A DNA stretch of 64,000 bases. Origin: Glebionis coronaria (lineage: Eukaryota > Streptophyta > Magnoliopsida > Asterales > Asteraceae). The stretch spans positions 204,782,271 through 204,846,270 of the forward strand of contig CM046875.1 in NCBI GenBank assembly GCA_025667525.1. Reading direction: 5' to 3'. Of this stretch, positions 23,788-36,160 are shown piece after piece. The first letter of the stretch is position 1. Every line of letters begins with the position of its first letter. Position numbers and translations under genes: made by a program. Under the pieces are notes generated by a model. That model was not told the DNA's origin. It searched no databases and saw nothing but the letters and a program-made list of their open reading frames with translations.

Positions 23788-24311
23788 AGTTAATTTCTCA
23801 CCGTGAACGTCGATTACGGCTCGAGCCGTCGATAAAAAAGGTCGACCTAGAATAATGGAACATTTAGGATCACACTCATAATCGGAAATGACGAAGTCCG
23901 CGGGGGATAAACAAACTTTCCAATTCTAACATAAACATCCTCGGCTATTCCAATTGGTTTTAATGGTGTAAAATTTGCTAGCTCGATAGTCATGTTCGTG
24001 GGGGTAAGTTTAGGAAACTTCATCAATTTACAAAGAGAATGAGGCATGAGATTGATGCTAGCACCTAAATCGGCAAGGGCTAAACATCCATCAATCTCGG
24101 AAAAATCACAAGTTAATTGGTCCGGATCCTCTTCCTTTCTTGGCATATGCCTTTTGAGTTTTTTAAGAAGGATCGAAGCACAAGTTTCTTCAAGAGTCAC
24201 ATTGGTAAGGTCGATAAAGCTCTCTTTTCGAACCGCCGATGGAATTTGAGATACACGAGGGTGTGCACTTTTTTCCTTGGTCGCAACGTTCATCCCCTCG
24301 ACTTCTAACAT
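23788..24311 (-). pseudogene. pro: Aspartic protease, element C
   Basis: Athila/Tat-type protease with [23 protein letters not shown] and GIAEDVYVRIGKFVYP. The upstream part (SFIDLTNVTLEETCASILLKKLKRHMPRKEEDPDQLTCDF) matches the usual pre-protease block but with a K-rich insertion. A frameshift near 23870 moves the ILGRPFLSTARAV block to the frame of the acidic ORF. Gag is missing; LTR F1 begins 16 nt upstream. Confidence 0.8.
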
Positions 24312-24326
24312 GAAGGCGTTTTAGAA

Positions 24327-24410
24327 TGTCACACCCTCAATTTGGCCCACGTGTACAATTTCATGAGGATGTGCCTATCATGACAACTAAGAGATATAGA
24401 TAGAAGAATA
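24327..24410 (-). repeat. LTR F1, left fragment (3' end of the LTR)
   Basis: 84 bp starting TGTCACACCCTCAATTTGG that match, inverted, the last 85 bp of LTR F2 (50795-50879). The rest of this LTR copy lies 20.7 kb away from 45148. Element D separates the two, with GAATA duplicated at 24406-24410 and 45148-45152. Confidence 0.88.
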
Positions 24411-24894
24411 ATGTAGCTTTTTTGTGTGCAATTAATGTTCGTTTCCTCGACTCACTCGAATTGATATCTAATTTAACGTGGATTAATTGTTCTTGGTAAA
24501 ACGTACTTTTCTTTTTGGTATTTAAAAAACTAAAAACTATTTAATAAAAAAACTAATTAATCTAATTAAAAAGAAAATAAGTAATTAAAAATACTTAATT
24601 AAAAACTATTTAAACTAATTTTAAACAAATGTGAAAACTATTTTGAATTTAAAAAAAATTTAAAAACTAATTTTATAAAAATAAACTAATTTATAAAAAC
24701 AATTTTAATATTCTAAAAGTAATAAAAATATTTATTTTGTTTTATATTTTTTTAAAACTGTATAAAAGAAAACTATTAAAAACTTTTAATTAAAGTTAAT
24801 TAAACAAAAACTTGTATTAAATTTAATTAATAAAACTGGCAGCTATTAAATAAACCTATATTGATTAAAAGGACTGTAAATAAACTCAAAGAAG

Positions 24895-24965
24895 ATCTAG
24901 ACAAGATGGTAAGGACGTTGGACTGTTAAGCTAAGGGTCCAGGGTTCGAGTCCTAGGAAGGAAGT
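24895..24965 (+). other. tRNA-like sequence inside element D 3' LTR
   Basis: Contains GATGGTAAGGACG (A-box-like), an anticodon-loop-like CTGTTAA with GTT at 24925-24927 (Asn), and a perfect B box GGTTCGAGTCC at 24943-24953. The stems are imperfect, so it is not a functional tRNA gene; it may be tRNA- or SINE-derived. It lies antisense to the LTR. Confidence 0.55.
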
Positions 24966-26248
24966 TTATGGCTATTATTTTTTGAAATTTTATATTTTTG
25001 GAAGCAAACAGATCAAATGGATCTGTTTCTTTAAGCAGCAATATCAGCAAAATTATAAAGCAAATTAGCACATATAAACTCAGACAGAAAATAAGCAAAT
25101 CCAACTCAGAAAATAAGCAAAGCCAGATTAAAAACTAAATCCAATAAGCAATAGAAAACTAAAAGCAGATAAACTAAAATAAGCAGATTAAAGTAAAACT
25201 GAAATATAAGCAAACAGACTTAAACCTTAAAATAAGCAAATCAACTTAAACTAACTAAACAAACTAAATAAGCAAATGAAAATAATAAAATAGACTATAA
25301 ACAGATCTAAGCATCAAATCATTTCAAACACACAAAATCTTAAAAACAGATAAATCAAAATATCCAAACAAATTAAACAGTAAAAACAATTAAACAAATA
25401 ACAAAGCAAATCAGGCAAACTAATAAACTAAAACTTGTAAAATAAAAGGGATTGAGAACCTGATGACGAACTCCGTTGAGAAGAAGGAAGGCGCTGAACC
25501 CCCTTTATGAACCGAATTAAAACCTCCTTAACCAAACATCATCACTATCATCGAAACACATCAACTCCACAACTTCTTCGATTCAGATTTTAAGAAATTT
25601 CCCAGTAGGGGAAATTAATAAAACATTTTTTATTTTCAATATTTATTAATGTAAAACAGATTAAAGATTAAATTGTAATTAAATTAAAATAATTAAAGAG
25701 ACAAAATTAAACCAAAAATAAATTTTATTAATAACTGAAATTGGATTACAATACTTTTAAAGAGAAAATTACAATTAACCTAATATTTATTTTGCATAAA
25801 AATAAAATTAAAAATAAAATTATGGCACACCCCACATTATAGATTATGGGGGTTTTTATAGGGAAACTCAAAAAACTGATGGTGAAGCTTGGTGATCATG
25901 TAGAACAATCAGGGCCGTCCAATCTTCTCTTCTCTTCTCTTTCTTCAATCAACGGTTGAGATAATCACTAGGGTCACACAGATTGCCCTCGTGGAAATTT
26001 TTTGCTAGTTGTGTTTGTTGAAGGCTGAAGTGGATTGATTCTATTGGGGGATTTGTTGGGATGAGGTGGTTTCACCAATCACTAGCAAGGAAAAGGGCCA
26101 TGTAGATTTAGGACCACATCATGTTCTTCCCAAAAACCATGGGGATTTAATTACCAATCGTGTGAATCACACGAATCAGGCAAAAGCCCCAATTTATCTT
26201 GGGTAATTTTTGATTTAGGGTTTTTGGGGAATAGTAAAAAGGGTTCCT

Positions 26249-29200
26249 TGTGACAATCCGTCAATTTATGGTTGATATTTTATTCTCAAATATTATTTAA
26301 AAATCTTATTTTAATATTATATTATGAACTCACTTATTTTTGGGAAGTAATTTGGATTTACGTCTTGAAGTAGCATCGACTACGTCTAAACCGGAGGATT
26401 CAACGTTACGTGCTTACGTTTACATACACCATTTTGGTGACAGTCCGACATTTCAGAAAATAAATTTGTCCGTGAATATTATTTTGGAATTTTAAAATGT
26501 GTTGGTTCATAAACTCACAAATTTACGAGAAGAGATTAGGACTTACGATTTTAATTTAACGTCCTTTACGACTAAACAGAAAACCTTAGGATTACGTATT
26601 TACGTTTTCGAACTTCGTTTTTGATGAGACAATTTTTATTAGAATCGTTTCGTGCCGTAGATTCATAATTTATAAAAACGTTTTTTGTAAATCGACCCGA
26701 GGGCACGTAAATCGAGGAAACTAGAATCAAGGAGTACCCGTAAATTAGTGGAGATGAGACAAGTTTACACTTGCCTCACCCCCACTATGGGTGGCAAGTT
26801 TACATAAACCACAAGGACACTTGTCCTCCTATTTCTAAAAAACTAGTTAACCAAAACCACTAAACTCCTAACCACTTTCTCATACATGCAAACTAGCTAA
26901 ACTTTATTAATCTCTCCTCCCCTATCTCTCTATGAACGTCCACATTCATCCAAAACACCACCATTGATAAAAAAAATCAACCATAAATCATATGTATAAT
27001 TTACATATGATGAAAACCCATTGAAAAGATGAAGATTGGAGGTGGTTATAACATGTGAAAAGGAGTTTCCATGGAGTTTAGGGGCTGATTTTCAAGAAGG
27101 TATTCATGCATATGAAGATCTCAAGAAGTTCATTTGGCAATTTAAAGAAGTGGTATTGATATCTCATAAGATTGGTTACCCAAAACCAAGTCTTGTTCAT
27201 AAAAAAAACTCATCATTTCATCACCTTGGTGGTATAAAGATTGTTCTTCCCATCCTCTTGTTATTTTGATTATGTAATCATGTATTTTCTTTCTTACTGT
27301 ATATGTATATGATGAATATATGATGAAAAAAGTGTTGTGTGGGGATCAAGTGTTGATAATCATGGGTAAAAAGATGAAAAACTATATGTAAAAGTGGTTA
27401 ATCTTGCTTAATTTAGTAGGCTGTATAAAACAGTGAAGAAACTTATGATAAACTATTAAAATGGCATAGATTATTAAAGAAACAGTAAGGTATATGATTT
27501 TTACACATGTGGAGAGTTGGCCATGCAATGGAATCATTAGGATGAGTGAGATATGATCAAAACAAGTTTAGAGTGCAAATCTGAGTACACTGTTTTGGAC
27601 GAATTTTATAAAATACTTAGAGGTTGATTCATGAGTAGCTATAAAGGAATAAAATGAAGCACATATCATTTAGTTTCTGTGATAAAAATTTGGGGTTCTA
27701 TCTTCATGTAGAACTCTAGATATGATCATTTTAGTAAACTAGATTTTTAGGACTGATTTTGTGAAATTAAAGTTTAATATTATTATATAAGCACTCAAAT
27801 AAATATAGTATAAAATGTGAATTAAAACCCACTAACTTATATATTTCATTTATATAAATATACATAAGAATAAATAAATTGACATTATATAAAAATGGTA
27901 GTTTGGTAAGTTTTATAAGTTATAAAAACTATATACTAAGTTTTACGTCTTTTCGGCTAAAACCGAAAGATTAACGTTTTTGTTAAATAAAACTTAGACG
28001 GTTGGACCCGTGTAATGTAAACTTTTATAAAATCACATACTGATATATAAACATATATAACAAGTAAAAATCGATAAAACCCGAGCTTTACAACATATAG
28101 ACATTAACGGGCCAAAGTAGCCTTAATGGACAATAAACCCGACTAATTTGGTAAAACACTTATAAACTTATTTATTGGGCTTAACCCATTTGGGCCCAAC
28201 ATATAAAGTATAAATACTGATAATAAAAGTATAATTGGGCTAATGAATAGTATTGGGCTTGTAATAGGCCCATTGGGCTATAAAATGTAAACAAGTTGAA
28301 CTAGTGTAACTAGTCTTGAAAATTACCAACACATAAACACTATAATGAATGAGTAAAGATGTATAAACCCACTTGATCATCATCATATATATAAAATCAT
28401 CATATGTATAGAATCATCATATGTATACATAATTGTTATTTTTATAAAGTCATTGGACAAGAGTCTAAGACAAGTATTATTTGTCTAGGTTTCCGTGATT
28501 GAAGCACGTACCGTACATCCGAATTGCCGATAACCCGCTTTCCCACATCAACGTGAGTTCATAGCCTCGCACTCTTTTAAATGTTTTTATGAAATGTTTT
28601 ATAAACCCGCGAGGGAGATAACATGTTACTTTTTATGAAATAGGACACTAGTTATCCCGATTGTTTGTTTATTGATTTGGACCCGAATGATTGTATGACC
28701 CGATGAATGATTATATGACCCGATGTACGAGATGAAATGGATTATTAAAGTTAGGTTATGTCACTAAAAGTCCCATTAGCATGAATTGTGAACTACCGGG
28801 ATTTGGTAGACGCTTATGCATATAATAGTACTATTTGGGGATGATCACCCCAGTTCGCGCCTTGACGGTTGATCCCTGTCGTGCCACATTGATTGGTAAG
28901 AGAATTTATGTATGAGAAGATTTACACAAGCGTGATTATTGTGACGACGCGCTAATTTAGATGGGCAAATGAGTTTCGGGCTAGCTACCCGTTGTTTGTT
29001 GTAGTAAGGTAACAATGTCATGCGGCTTATAATAATCCAAAAATAACGAAAATACTGCTTTATGCATTGAATTATGATATATTGCCTGACTAGCAATACA
29101 GGGTCTTATTATTGATATTATGTTCGTGTTTTGGTTTTACATAACCATATTCATATAATGATTTTTATTCAACTCTATACAATGTTATGAAACGTACTGT

Positions 29201-29696
29201 ATGATGTTTTTAACGACAATGGTTCGTATAATGATTTTGAAGGCGAAAGCCTATATTATGATTTTTGATAAGGATTTGTATAAAATGACTTTGGCTATTT
29301 TATGGCCTATTACAAAGATTTGTACAAAATGATTTTCTGTAATAATTATGACCGATGATATATTTATGGTTTTATTAAACTCTATGAATTCACTCGACGT
29401 TATCGCTGACCTTTTCTTTTAACATGTTTTATCTCAGGTACTTGAAGATAATTCTCGGGAAGACAACAAGAATTCATGGCCCGCACTTAAACAATAATTT
29501 CCATTCAAATGCTTTGTAAAACTTGTATGAAATATAATGACTTGGGACCTATGTAAATCTGATATTTATGAATGGAAATGCTTTATTATTAAACGACGCG
29601 ATTTTTAAGCGTTGTCTATGATGTGAGTAATATGCTATCCCGTAACACCAACGAGTCTTCCGCTGAATTGAATTGTGTATTTTTGGGGGTGTTACA
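26249..29696 (+). mobile_element. Solo LTR S (3.45 kb)
   Basis: Starts TGTGACAATCCG, ends GGGGGTGTTACA, and is flanked by TTCCT at 26244-26248 and 29697-29701. The site is empty in the 5' LTR of D (44450 region), which proves insertion. No internal ORF, PBS or second LTR is seen, so it is a solo LTR, probably Gypsy, left by LTR-LTR recombination. Contents are AT-rich with CpG-rich TTTACG runs near 26400-26700. A 77-codon frame at 27036-27269 has no recognisable product. Confidence 0.85.
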
Positions 29697-30396
29697 TTCC
29701 TGGTTATTTGTTTTGGGAGAGAGAGATGAATGGTGTGTTTTCTTGTTTGTGTCGAAGTAAAGTGAGGGTAAAAACGTTTTAATAAAACGTGTGTGAGTGG
29801 GGTAATAGTTGACCAAGTTTCAAGTGAATAAGTTTTCACTTCCACCGTCACTTTTACGTTGGTTAAATGGGCTTGGCCCAATACAACTCCTTCCGTTCTT
29901 TTTATTATTATTGATTTTGGGCTTTAAGGCCCAATCAAAACTTCATTCGTCTTTATTATTGCTTTTGGTTTTGGGCTCATGATGGGCTTTTATTCCAAAC
30001 TAGTAAACTTGAACTCCTTAATGGGCTTTTGGGCCCAATTCCCAAATGTGGGACCCACAAGGCCCAAATACCTCATAAATGATTAAATTTGATAAAATCG
30101 ATCTTGAAATTGGCTTTGTTGATCTTTTCTTCATTCTCGTGTCGAATTTGGCGATTTTCGTGATCTTTGGCACACTTTTGGTTCTTTGACTTTATCTTCG
30201 TCTCTTTCTTTGACTTTTCTTCAACATTTGACCGTGAAATCCCGTGTTTTCTTTCCTTTTCATCTTTTGTACATATTTCACACAAAAAACACAAAACCAC
30301 GCGTAATTCCGACTTTTACGATATTAAACACGTGATTAGGTTTTGTTTTTCCTTGATTTTAGTGGCAAAAGGATAAGTGTTTACACACTTATTAAA

Positions 30397-32351
30397 TCCC
30401 CTACACTTGACCATTGCAATGACCCCATGCAATGCATAATTTTAAACCATAAAGTTACCTTTTTCTCATAATTAACCCATCTCGGCCTTTATTAAGATAT
30501 ACTATTACTACTACGATAAAAAGATAAAAACTTTAAAGGAAACAAAAGTTATAACAATTTATTTAACTTGGAAATTATTTGATGGAAGAAACTTGTAAAG
30601 AAATCTAAGACTTAAATTAGGGCTTTGGTGTCATGAATATTAATCACCCTCAAGTTTAACGTTCCCCATACCAAGCTTAATAACGAGATCATTGTTTACC
30701 ATAAGTTCTCAAGTTAAGACCACTTATATAAGACAATTGTGTAATACTCTTTCTCTAATTCCTACGTTGTATCTCTAGATTTTATGGATTGTCATTCACC
30801 CGTAGGCTCATTTGACTTATTTGATAATTATTAGTCAAAAAATGAAGGCAAACGGTGCAAACCCGACACTCAAAACCTAACCTCGTCCTCAAAAATGTTG
30901 TCACTAAAGTAAGCCCACATCAAGGATGATTTAACACGATTTGGGAATAAATTCCCGGACCCAAAATTTGGCCAATAGTACTACTTATTAATTATTCCTC
31001 CAAAGTCATGTTGACTTTATGTGGAGTTTAGTAAATTCACATCATATACCCTTAGGCTCTTTAAGATGTAAAAATGCTCCTCATCTATTGTCCACACCCT
31101 AAAGCTCCTTGAACGATAAACAAGGGAATTGATTTTTTGATCAATTTTTATTCAACACTTACCATGCCATGCACCCTAAGGCTCTAATGACAAGGTTCGT
31201 GCTACATGCCCCACACCCTAAGGATCCTTTAGGTCATGTTTTAATCTTATTCTTTCTTATTTATGATATATATAGTAGGCCAAATTCTGCGGTCCCATGG
31301 TCTGAATACCTCCTACTTAGTGGTTATGAGCCACATTAGTCGGAAGTCCACAACGCTGGCACCCTCAGTGTGTTCATGCTTTAATTACAAGGAGATAAAA
31401 GATTTGGCTAAGAGCTAAGATATCGAATCTACACAACAAAAATCCTCATTTATTAAGCAATTCAATATACAAGCGGGAAGAAAGACCCACAAAAACTCAT
31501 ATAAGCAAGAATTAACCCTTAAACTTATTATCAACTCTATCATCTCTCGTTCTCCACAATTTAAAATCTCAAGGAATGAGACTCGTGGATGCTTAGCCTA
31601 ATAAACCAATTAAGGTCCATATGGTTAAGGATACTAGCTAGAGTAAACTTGGATAAGTAAACTCGGGTTGAGTCAAAATATTCACGACGGGCCTAATATA
31701 TCAAAGATATCTAAACTTGTTAAAACCATTTTACTCATTTATTTATTTTTGACTTTATTCTTAAAATGGAAAATATAAATACGATGCGATGACAAAAAGG
31801 AAAGAAAATAAATGAAAATACTACTAGGCCAAAATAGATCAAAAATTTGAAAAATGTTGAAATTTTTTTTAATTTTCCGGTTAAATGGGGTCAAATTCGT
31901 AGAAAATCCCACTAAAATTAGATAGAAGTCCCCCCTACACTTAATATAAACATTGTCCTCAATGTTTAAGCATGTGGGAGAATAAACTCCCCTACACTTA
32001 GGACACTGAGTACGTTGTTTAAAATCGAGCTAAGGAAGAGACAACTAAAGTGATTACATTTATTCCTCTTATTTATATACATGTATGAATCACAATATTT
32101 TTGAGAGAACCGGGTACACGGGAACACGGGATCACGGTCGCGTCAAAAACACCAAAAGTGGATCATTAAAGCACATGTCCCTGCACACATCACAACACAC
32201 AAAACAACCTACTTGGCTCCCCCTACACTTATTGGTGGAAATGGGTGAAGGCGAAAAAGGGTGGAAAGGATGGAAAAGGTAAAAATCTAACCTAGTTAAA
32301 CGATGCTTGATTTATTTATCACGAGTCTCTAGCTCGACTCGATTTCCCGAA
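30397..32351 (-). other. PPT and 3' region of element D
   Basis: On the minus strand AGTGTAGGGGA (30397-30408) abuts the LTR and is the PPT; a CATTGCA/TGCAATG hairpin lies just upstream (about 30412-30434). 31948-31967 is the AAACATTG hairpin with AGTGTAGGGG boxes on both sides. 31533-31556 is the block shared with B, C and E. 31045-31225 has four imperfect ACCCTAAGG copies. 32322-32341 is the post-pol hairpin. No gene accepted. Confidence 0.75.
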
Positions 32352-34256
32352 TTAATTCAAGGGAAATGTGGAGAGGGATGGAATCATCTCGTGAGAGACG
32401 TCCTCTCCAAAGTACAACTTAACCCGTTGGACATTCACCTTAACGTTGGGCCCATTTGGTTGGGATAACTCAATGGTGCCATAAGGGAAGATTTGGGCCA
32501 TGGTGAATAGACCGGACCAACGGCTCTTAAGTTTACCCGAAAAGATTTTCAACCGAGAGTTAAAGAGTAAAAACTGATCACCAACGTGGAACTCTCGGTT
32601 CTTAATCTTGGAATCATGAATGAGCTTAGTCTTCTCCTTGTAGATTAATGAATTCTCATAAGCCTCATTCCTAAGTTCATTGAGTTCATTGAGTTGGATT
32701 TTCCTATGATCACCGGCTTTGTTTATGTCAAAATTAACCCATTTCAAGGCCCAATAAGCCTTATGCTCCAACTCAATGGGGAGGTGGCATGCCTTTCCGT
32801 ACACAAGGCGATAAGGAGTACAACCTATAGGTGTCTTATAAGCGGTACGGAAAGCCCACAAAGCATCATCTAATTTATCGGCCCATGAGGCATGATGCTC
32901 TCCCACAGTACGATCTAAGATTCGCTTATGTCCACGGTTGGAAACCTCGGCTTGACCATTAGTTTGTGGATGATACGCGGTGGAATGTCGGTGATTGACA
33001 CCATACTTAGCCATGACTCGTGCGAATTGATCATTGCAAAAATGAGTCCCGCGATCACTAATAATAGCACGAGGCACACCGAATCGAGCAAACAATTGTT
33101 TCAAGAAGTTAACAACCACCCTCACATCGTTAGTAGGTAAAGCCTTTGCTTCAACCCATTTTGATACGTAGTCAACGGCTACGAGGATGTACTTGTTCCC
33201 TTTGGATGATGGAAATGGCCCCATAAAGTCGATGCCCCATACGTCAAAGATTTCACATTCTTGTATGAAATTTTGTGGCATCTCATCTTTATGTGTGATC
33301 TTGCCTTGTCTTTGGCAAGCATCACAATGCTTAAACATTTCATGAGCATCATGATAAAGGGTAGGCCAATAGAATCCGGAGTCAAAAACTTTTTTAACGG
33401 TGTAATTAGGACCGAAGTGACCACCGATGGGTCCTTTGTGGCAAGCTTCAAGGATTTGTAAAGCCGCCGGCCCATCAACACATCTACGAATGATTAAGTC
33501 CGCACATTGCTTAAAAAGATAAGGGTCGTCCCAATAATAGTGCTTAATATCCTTAAAGAATTTTTTCTTTTGTTGGGACGATAACCCTTCGATAAGAACA
33601 CCACTTGCCAAATAGTTTGCAATGTCCGCAAACCATAGGGTATCATCAAAATTGGAATTAATAGACATTAAGGTCTCAAGGGGAAAAGATTCATTATTCT
33701 CTTGATTTGGAAGTTCCCCTTGATAAGGATCCTCAAGTCTACTAAGATGATCCGCGGCTAGGTTTTCCGCTCCTTTTTTATCACGAATTTTGATTTTAAA
33801 TTCTTGTAGGAGCAAAACCCAACGAAGGAGTCTCGGTTTAGCATCTTGCTTGGTCAACAAGTATTTCAAAGCGGAATGGTCGGTGTAAACGATGGTGGTG
33901 GAAAGCACAAGATAGGGGCGAAATTTCTCAAAAGCATACACTACAGCTAAAAGCTCTTTTTCGGTAGTGGTATAATGCAATTGAGCCCCCTTCATTGTCT
34001 TACTAGCATAATGAATGGGTTGTAAATGCTTGTTCACTCGTTGACCTAAAACCGCTCCTACCGCGAAATCACTAGCATCGCACATGAGCTCGAAAGGTAA
34101 CTCCCAATTTGGAGAGACTAAGACCGGTGCCTTAGTTAATTTACCTTTAAGAAGTTCGAAAGAGTCAAGACAATCTTGAGAAAAGATGAAAGGAGCATCT
34201 TTCTCTAAGAAATGAGTCATTGGACGAGCTATTTTAGAGAAATCTTGGATGAAACG
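32352..34256 (-). CDS. pol: RNase H and integrase, element D (open to pol end)
   Basis: 622 codons without a stop from the [11 protein letters not shown] block. RNase [32 protein letters not shown] and [11 protein letters not shown]. Integrase: HHCC ([14 protein letters not shown] ... HCDACQRQ), core Asp in WGIDFMGPF, Asp in [11 protein letters not shown], Glu in GQAEVSNRG, then [19 protein letters not shown] and SRWSGLF. A TGA at about 34255, in place of an Arg codon (CGA to TGA), cuts it from the RT, so it is a fragment of a broken polyprotein. Ends TAA, 11 nt before the post-pol hairpin. Confidence 0.9.
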   Translation of the reverse strand, partial: RFIQDFSKIARPMTHFLEKDAPFIFSQDCLDSFELLKGKLTKAPVLVSPNWELPFELMCDASDFAVGAVLGQRVNKHLQPIHYASKTMKGAQLHYTTTEKELLAVVYAFEKFRPYLVLSTTIVYTDHSALKYLLTKQDAKPRLLRWVLLLQEFKIKIRDKKGAENLAADHLSRLEDPYQGELPNQENNESFPLETLMSINSNFDDTLWFADIANYLASGVLIEGLSSQQKKKFFKDIKHYYWDDPYLFKQCADLIIRRCVDGPAALQILEACHKGPIGGHFGPNYTVKKVFDSGFYWPTLYHDAHEMFKHCDACQRQGKITHKDEMPQNFIQECEIFDVWGIDFMGPFPSSKGNKYILVAVDYVSKWVEAKALPTNDVRVVVNFLKQLFARFGVPRAIISDRGTHFCNDQFARVMAKYGVNHRHSTAYHPQTNGQAEVSNRGHKRILDRTVGEHHASWADKLDDALWAFRTAYKTPIGCTPYRLVYGKACHLPIELEHKAYWALKWVNFDINKAGDHRKIQLNELNELRNEAYENSLIYKEKTKLIHDSKIKNREFHVGDQFLLFNSRLKIFSGKLKSRWSGLFTMAQIFPYGTIELSQPNGPNVKVNVQRVKLYFGEDVSHEMIPSLSTFPLN

Positions 34257-35250
34257 TCAATAAAATCCCGCATGGCCTAAAAAACTTCTAACTCCTTTGA
34301 CGGTGGTAGGTGGAGGTAACTTAGCAATGACGTCAACTTTAGCACGGTCGACTTCGATACCGGCTTTGGAAATTTTATGACCGAGGACGATGCCTTCTTT
34401 TACCATGAAATTGCATTTCTTCCAATTAAGAACGAGATGAGTGTCTTCACACCGTTTAAGCATACGTTCTAGATTGGCAAGGCAAAAAGAGAAAGAATCA
34501 CCATAGACCGAGAAATCGTCCATAAAGACTTCCATAGTTTCTTCAACCATGTCATGAAATATTGCCATCATACACCTTTGTAAAGTCCCGGGAGCATTGC
34601 ATAGCCGAAAGGCATTCTTTTGTAAGAAAATATTCCATAAGGACAAGTGAATGTGGTTTTCTCTTGGTCTTTTGGATCGATAGGGATTTGAAAATATCTG
34701 GAAAAACCATCTAAGAAGCAATAGAAATCATTTCCCGCTAAATGCTCGAGCATTTGATCCATGAAAGGAAGAGGGAAATGATCCTTACGAGTGGCATCAT
34801 TGAGCTTACGATAGTCTATGCAAACTCGCCAACCCGTTACGAGTCGAGTAGGAATCAACTCGTTGTTTTCATTCGGAACAACGGTTATTCCGCCTTTCTT
34901 AGGCACACAATGGACGGGACTAACCCATGGCGAATCCGAGATAGGGTAAATCATTCCGGCATCTGAAGTTTGATAACTTCTTTCTTAATGACTTCATGAA
35001 TTTTTGGATTGACCCTTCTTTGATTTTGGATTGCGGGTTTAAAGTCATCTTCCATGAGAATTTTATGAGTACAAAAATTAGGATCAATTCCGCAGATGTC
35101 GGAGATTTTCCAAGCAATTGCTTTCTTATGATTCTTAAGCACTTCGATAAGTCGAGTTTTTTCATCTTCTTTTAAGTCCTTAGCAATAATGACGGGAAAC
35201 TTATTATCCTCTTCTAAGAAAACGTACTCTAAATGAGACGGTAAATCCAT
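34257..35250 (-). pseudogene. pol: Reverse transcriptase, element D
   Basis: RT spread over three frames. 35250-34951: LPSHLEYVFLEEDNKFPVII, ICGIDPNFCTHKI. 34954-34568: PWVSPVHCVPKKGG, GWRVCIDYRKLNDATRKDHF, FLDGFSRYFQIPI. 34721-34257: [45 protein letters not shown]. One-base shifts occur near 34950 and near 34610 (in the FGLCNAPG region). Motif A Asp and FMDD are kept. Confidence 0.88.
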
Positions 35251-36160
35251 AAGCTCTAAATCCGGTGGATTGTCGATGGAAGGCTTAGTAAATTTGGATC
35301 ATCGTTTGTAACTTCCTTAGGAGTAGGTGGAGAAATATGGTCCTCATTGAGAAGTCTCTCAACCGTACGAATGTCTTCTTCCCAATCGGTGGGAGAATCG
35401 TCATATTTTAAATCCAAGTCCCCTAAACTCGCTTCAAATTCTTATAAAAGAAAGTCACTTTCTCCAAATGGAGTCAATGAAGGAGCAATAGAAGCTACGG
35501 TCTCAACATGAGGTAAATGAGAAATCCCGCTCTTACAAGCCTCGTGAAAGTGTTCTTCACATGCTTCGTCGAGCACATCTATGTAATTCACGGATTCGGA
35601 CTCATCAAGAAGTTTGGAAAGTTTACCCATGTTAAAGACGATTTTATCATCCCCGGCCCTCATGATAAGTTCACCCGCGGATACATCAATCAATCTACGC
35701 CCGGTTCTCAAGAAGGGTCGTCCCACAATTAAGGGAACACGGGGATCCATCTCATAGTCGACTACAACGAAATCGGCAGGAAAAGTGAATTTGTCGACTC
35801 CTACAAAAACACCTCGGCTATCCCCACCAGATAAGAAACCGCACGGTTAGCTAATTCCAAGGTCATACGAGTGGGGACTAGCTCGGGTAAAGATAATTGT
35901 TTCCATACGGACAATGGCATAAGATTGATACTCGCTCCGAGATCCGCAAAGGCCATACAATTCTCAACACCCGGAAAATTGCAAGGAATAAGGAATCGAC
36001 CGGGATCTCCTAACTTAACCGGTAATTTTCTCAAAAGAACCGCGGAACAATTCTCATTTAATTGGGTATTGGCAATATCGAGCAACTTTTCCTTATCACT
36101 TAAAAGGTTCTTAAACATCTTAGCATACTTACGCATGTGAGCGAGAGCCTCGGCAAAGGT
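35251..36160 (-). pseudogene. pro: Aspartic protease and PR-RT linker, element D
   Basis: 36160-35801 reads [42 protein letters not shown] and [16 protein letters not shown] (catalytic DLGA). After a frameshift near 35800, 35750-35442 reads DPRVPLIVGRPFLRTGRRLIDV and an acidic linker ending in a stop. The first codons seen in the same frame before 36160 belong to LTR K, not to D. Confidence 0.85.

Larger units (their letters stand above)
20645..24326 (-). mobile_element. Element C: minus-strand Gypsy remnant without RT or integrase
   Basis: Reading right to left: protease (24311-23840), a long acidic frame (23787-22531), then a 3' region (22530-20645) with the post-pol hairpin (22002-22021) and the 20-nt hairpin (21614-21633) typical of B, D and E. 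No RT, RNase H or integrase sequence lies between. LTR F1 truncates it on the right at 24327. Either RT and integrase were deleted, or this is a non-autonomous family with its own ORF. Confidence 0.7.
24411..30396 (-). repeat. 3' LTR of element D, split by solo LTR S
   Basis: 24411-26248 and 29702-30396 together (about 2.5 kb) match the 5' LTR at 42423-45147. Ends are ATGTAGC on the left and CTTATTAAA on the right (minus strand TTTAATAAG...GCTACAT), not TG/CA. A TATA box on the minus strand is TTTTTATA at about 25852-25859. It lacks about 190 bp found in the 5' LTR at 43315-43500, the join lying near 25297. AATAAGC (GCTTATT in sense) recurs at 25085-25280. No ORF is supported. Confidence 0.9.

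Noticed and set aside
24895..24965. A functional tRNA-Asn gene
   Set aside because: Acceptor, anticodon and T stems do not pair well, and both copies are inside LTRs; kept only as tRNA-like.
27036..27269. 77-codon frame in solo LTR S as a captured gene
   Set aside because: Single small frame, no intron or promoter signs, nothing to compare with.
31045..31225. Four ACCCTAAGG copies as telomere-like repeat
   Set aside because: Plant telomere repeat is CCCTAAA in tandem; these are spaced 35-80 bp apart and imperfect.
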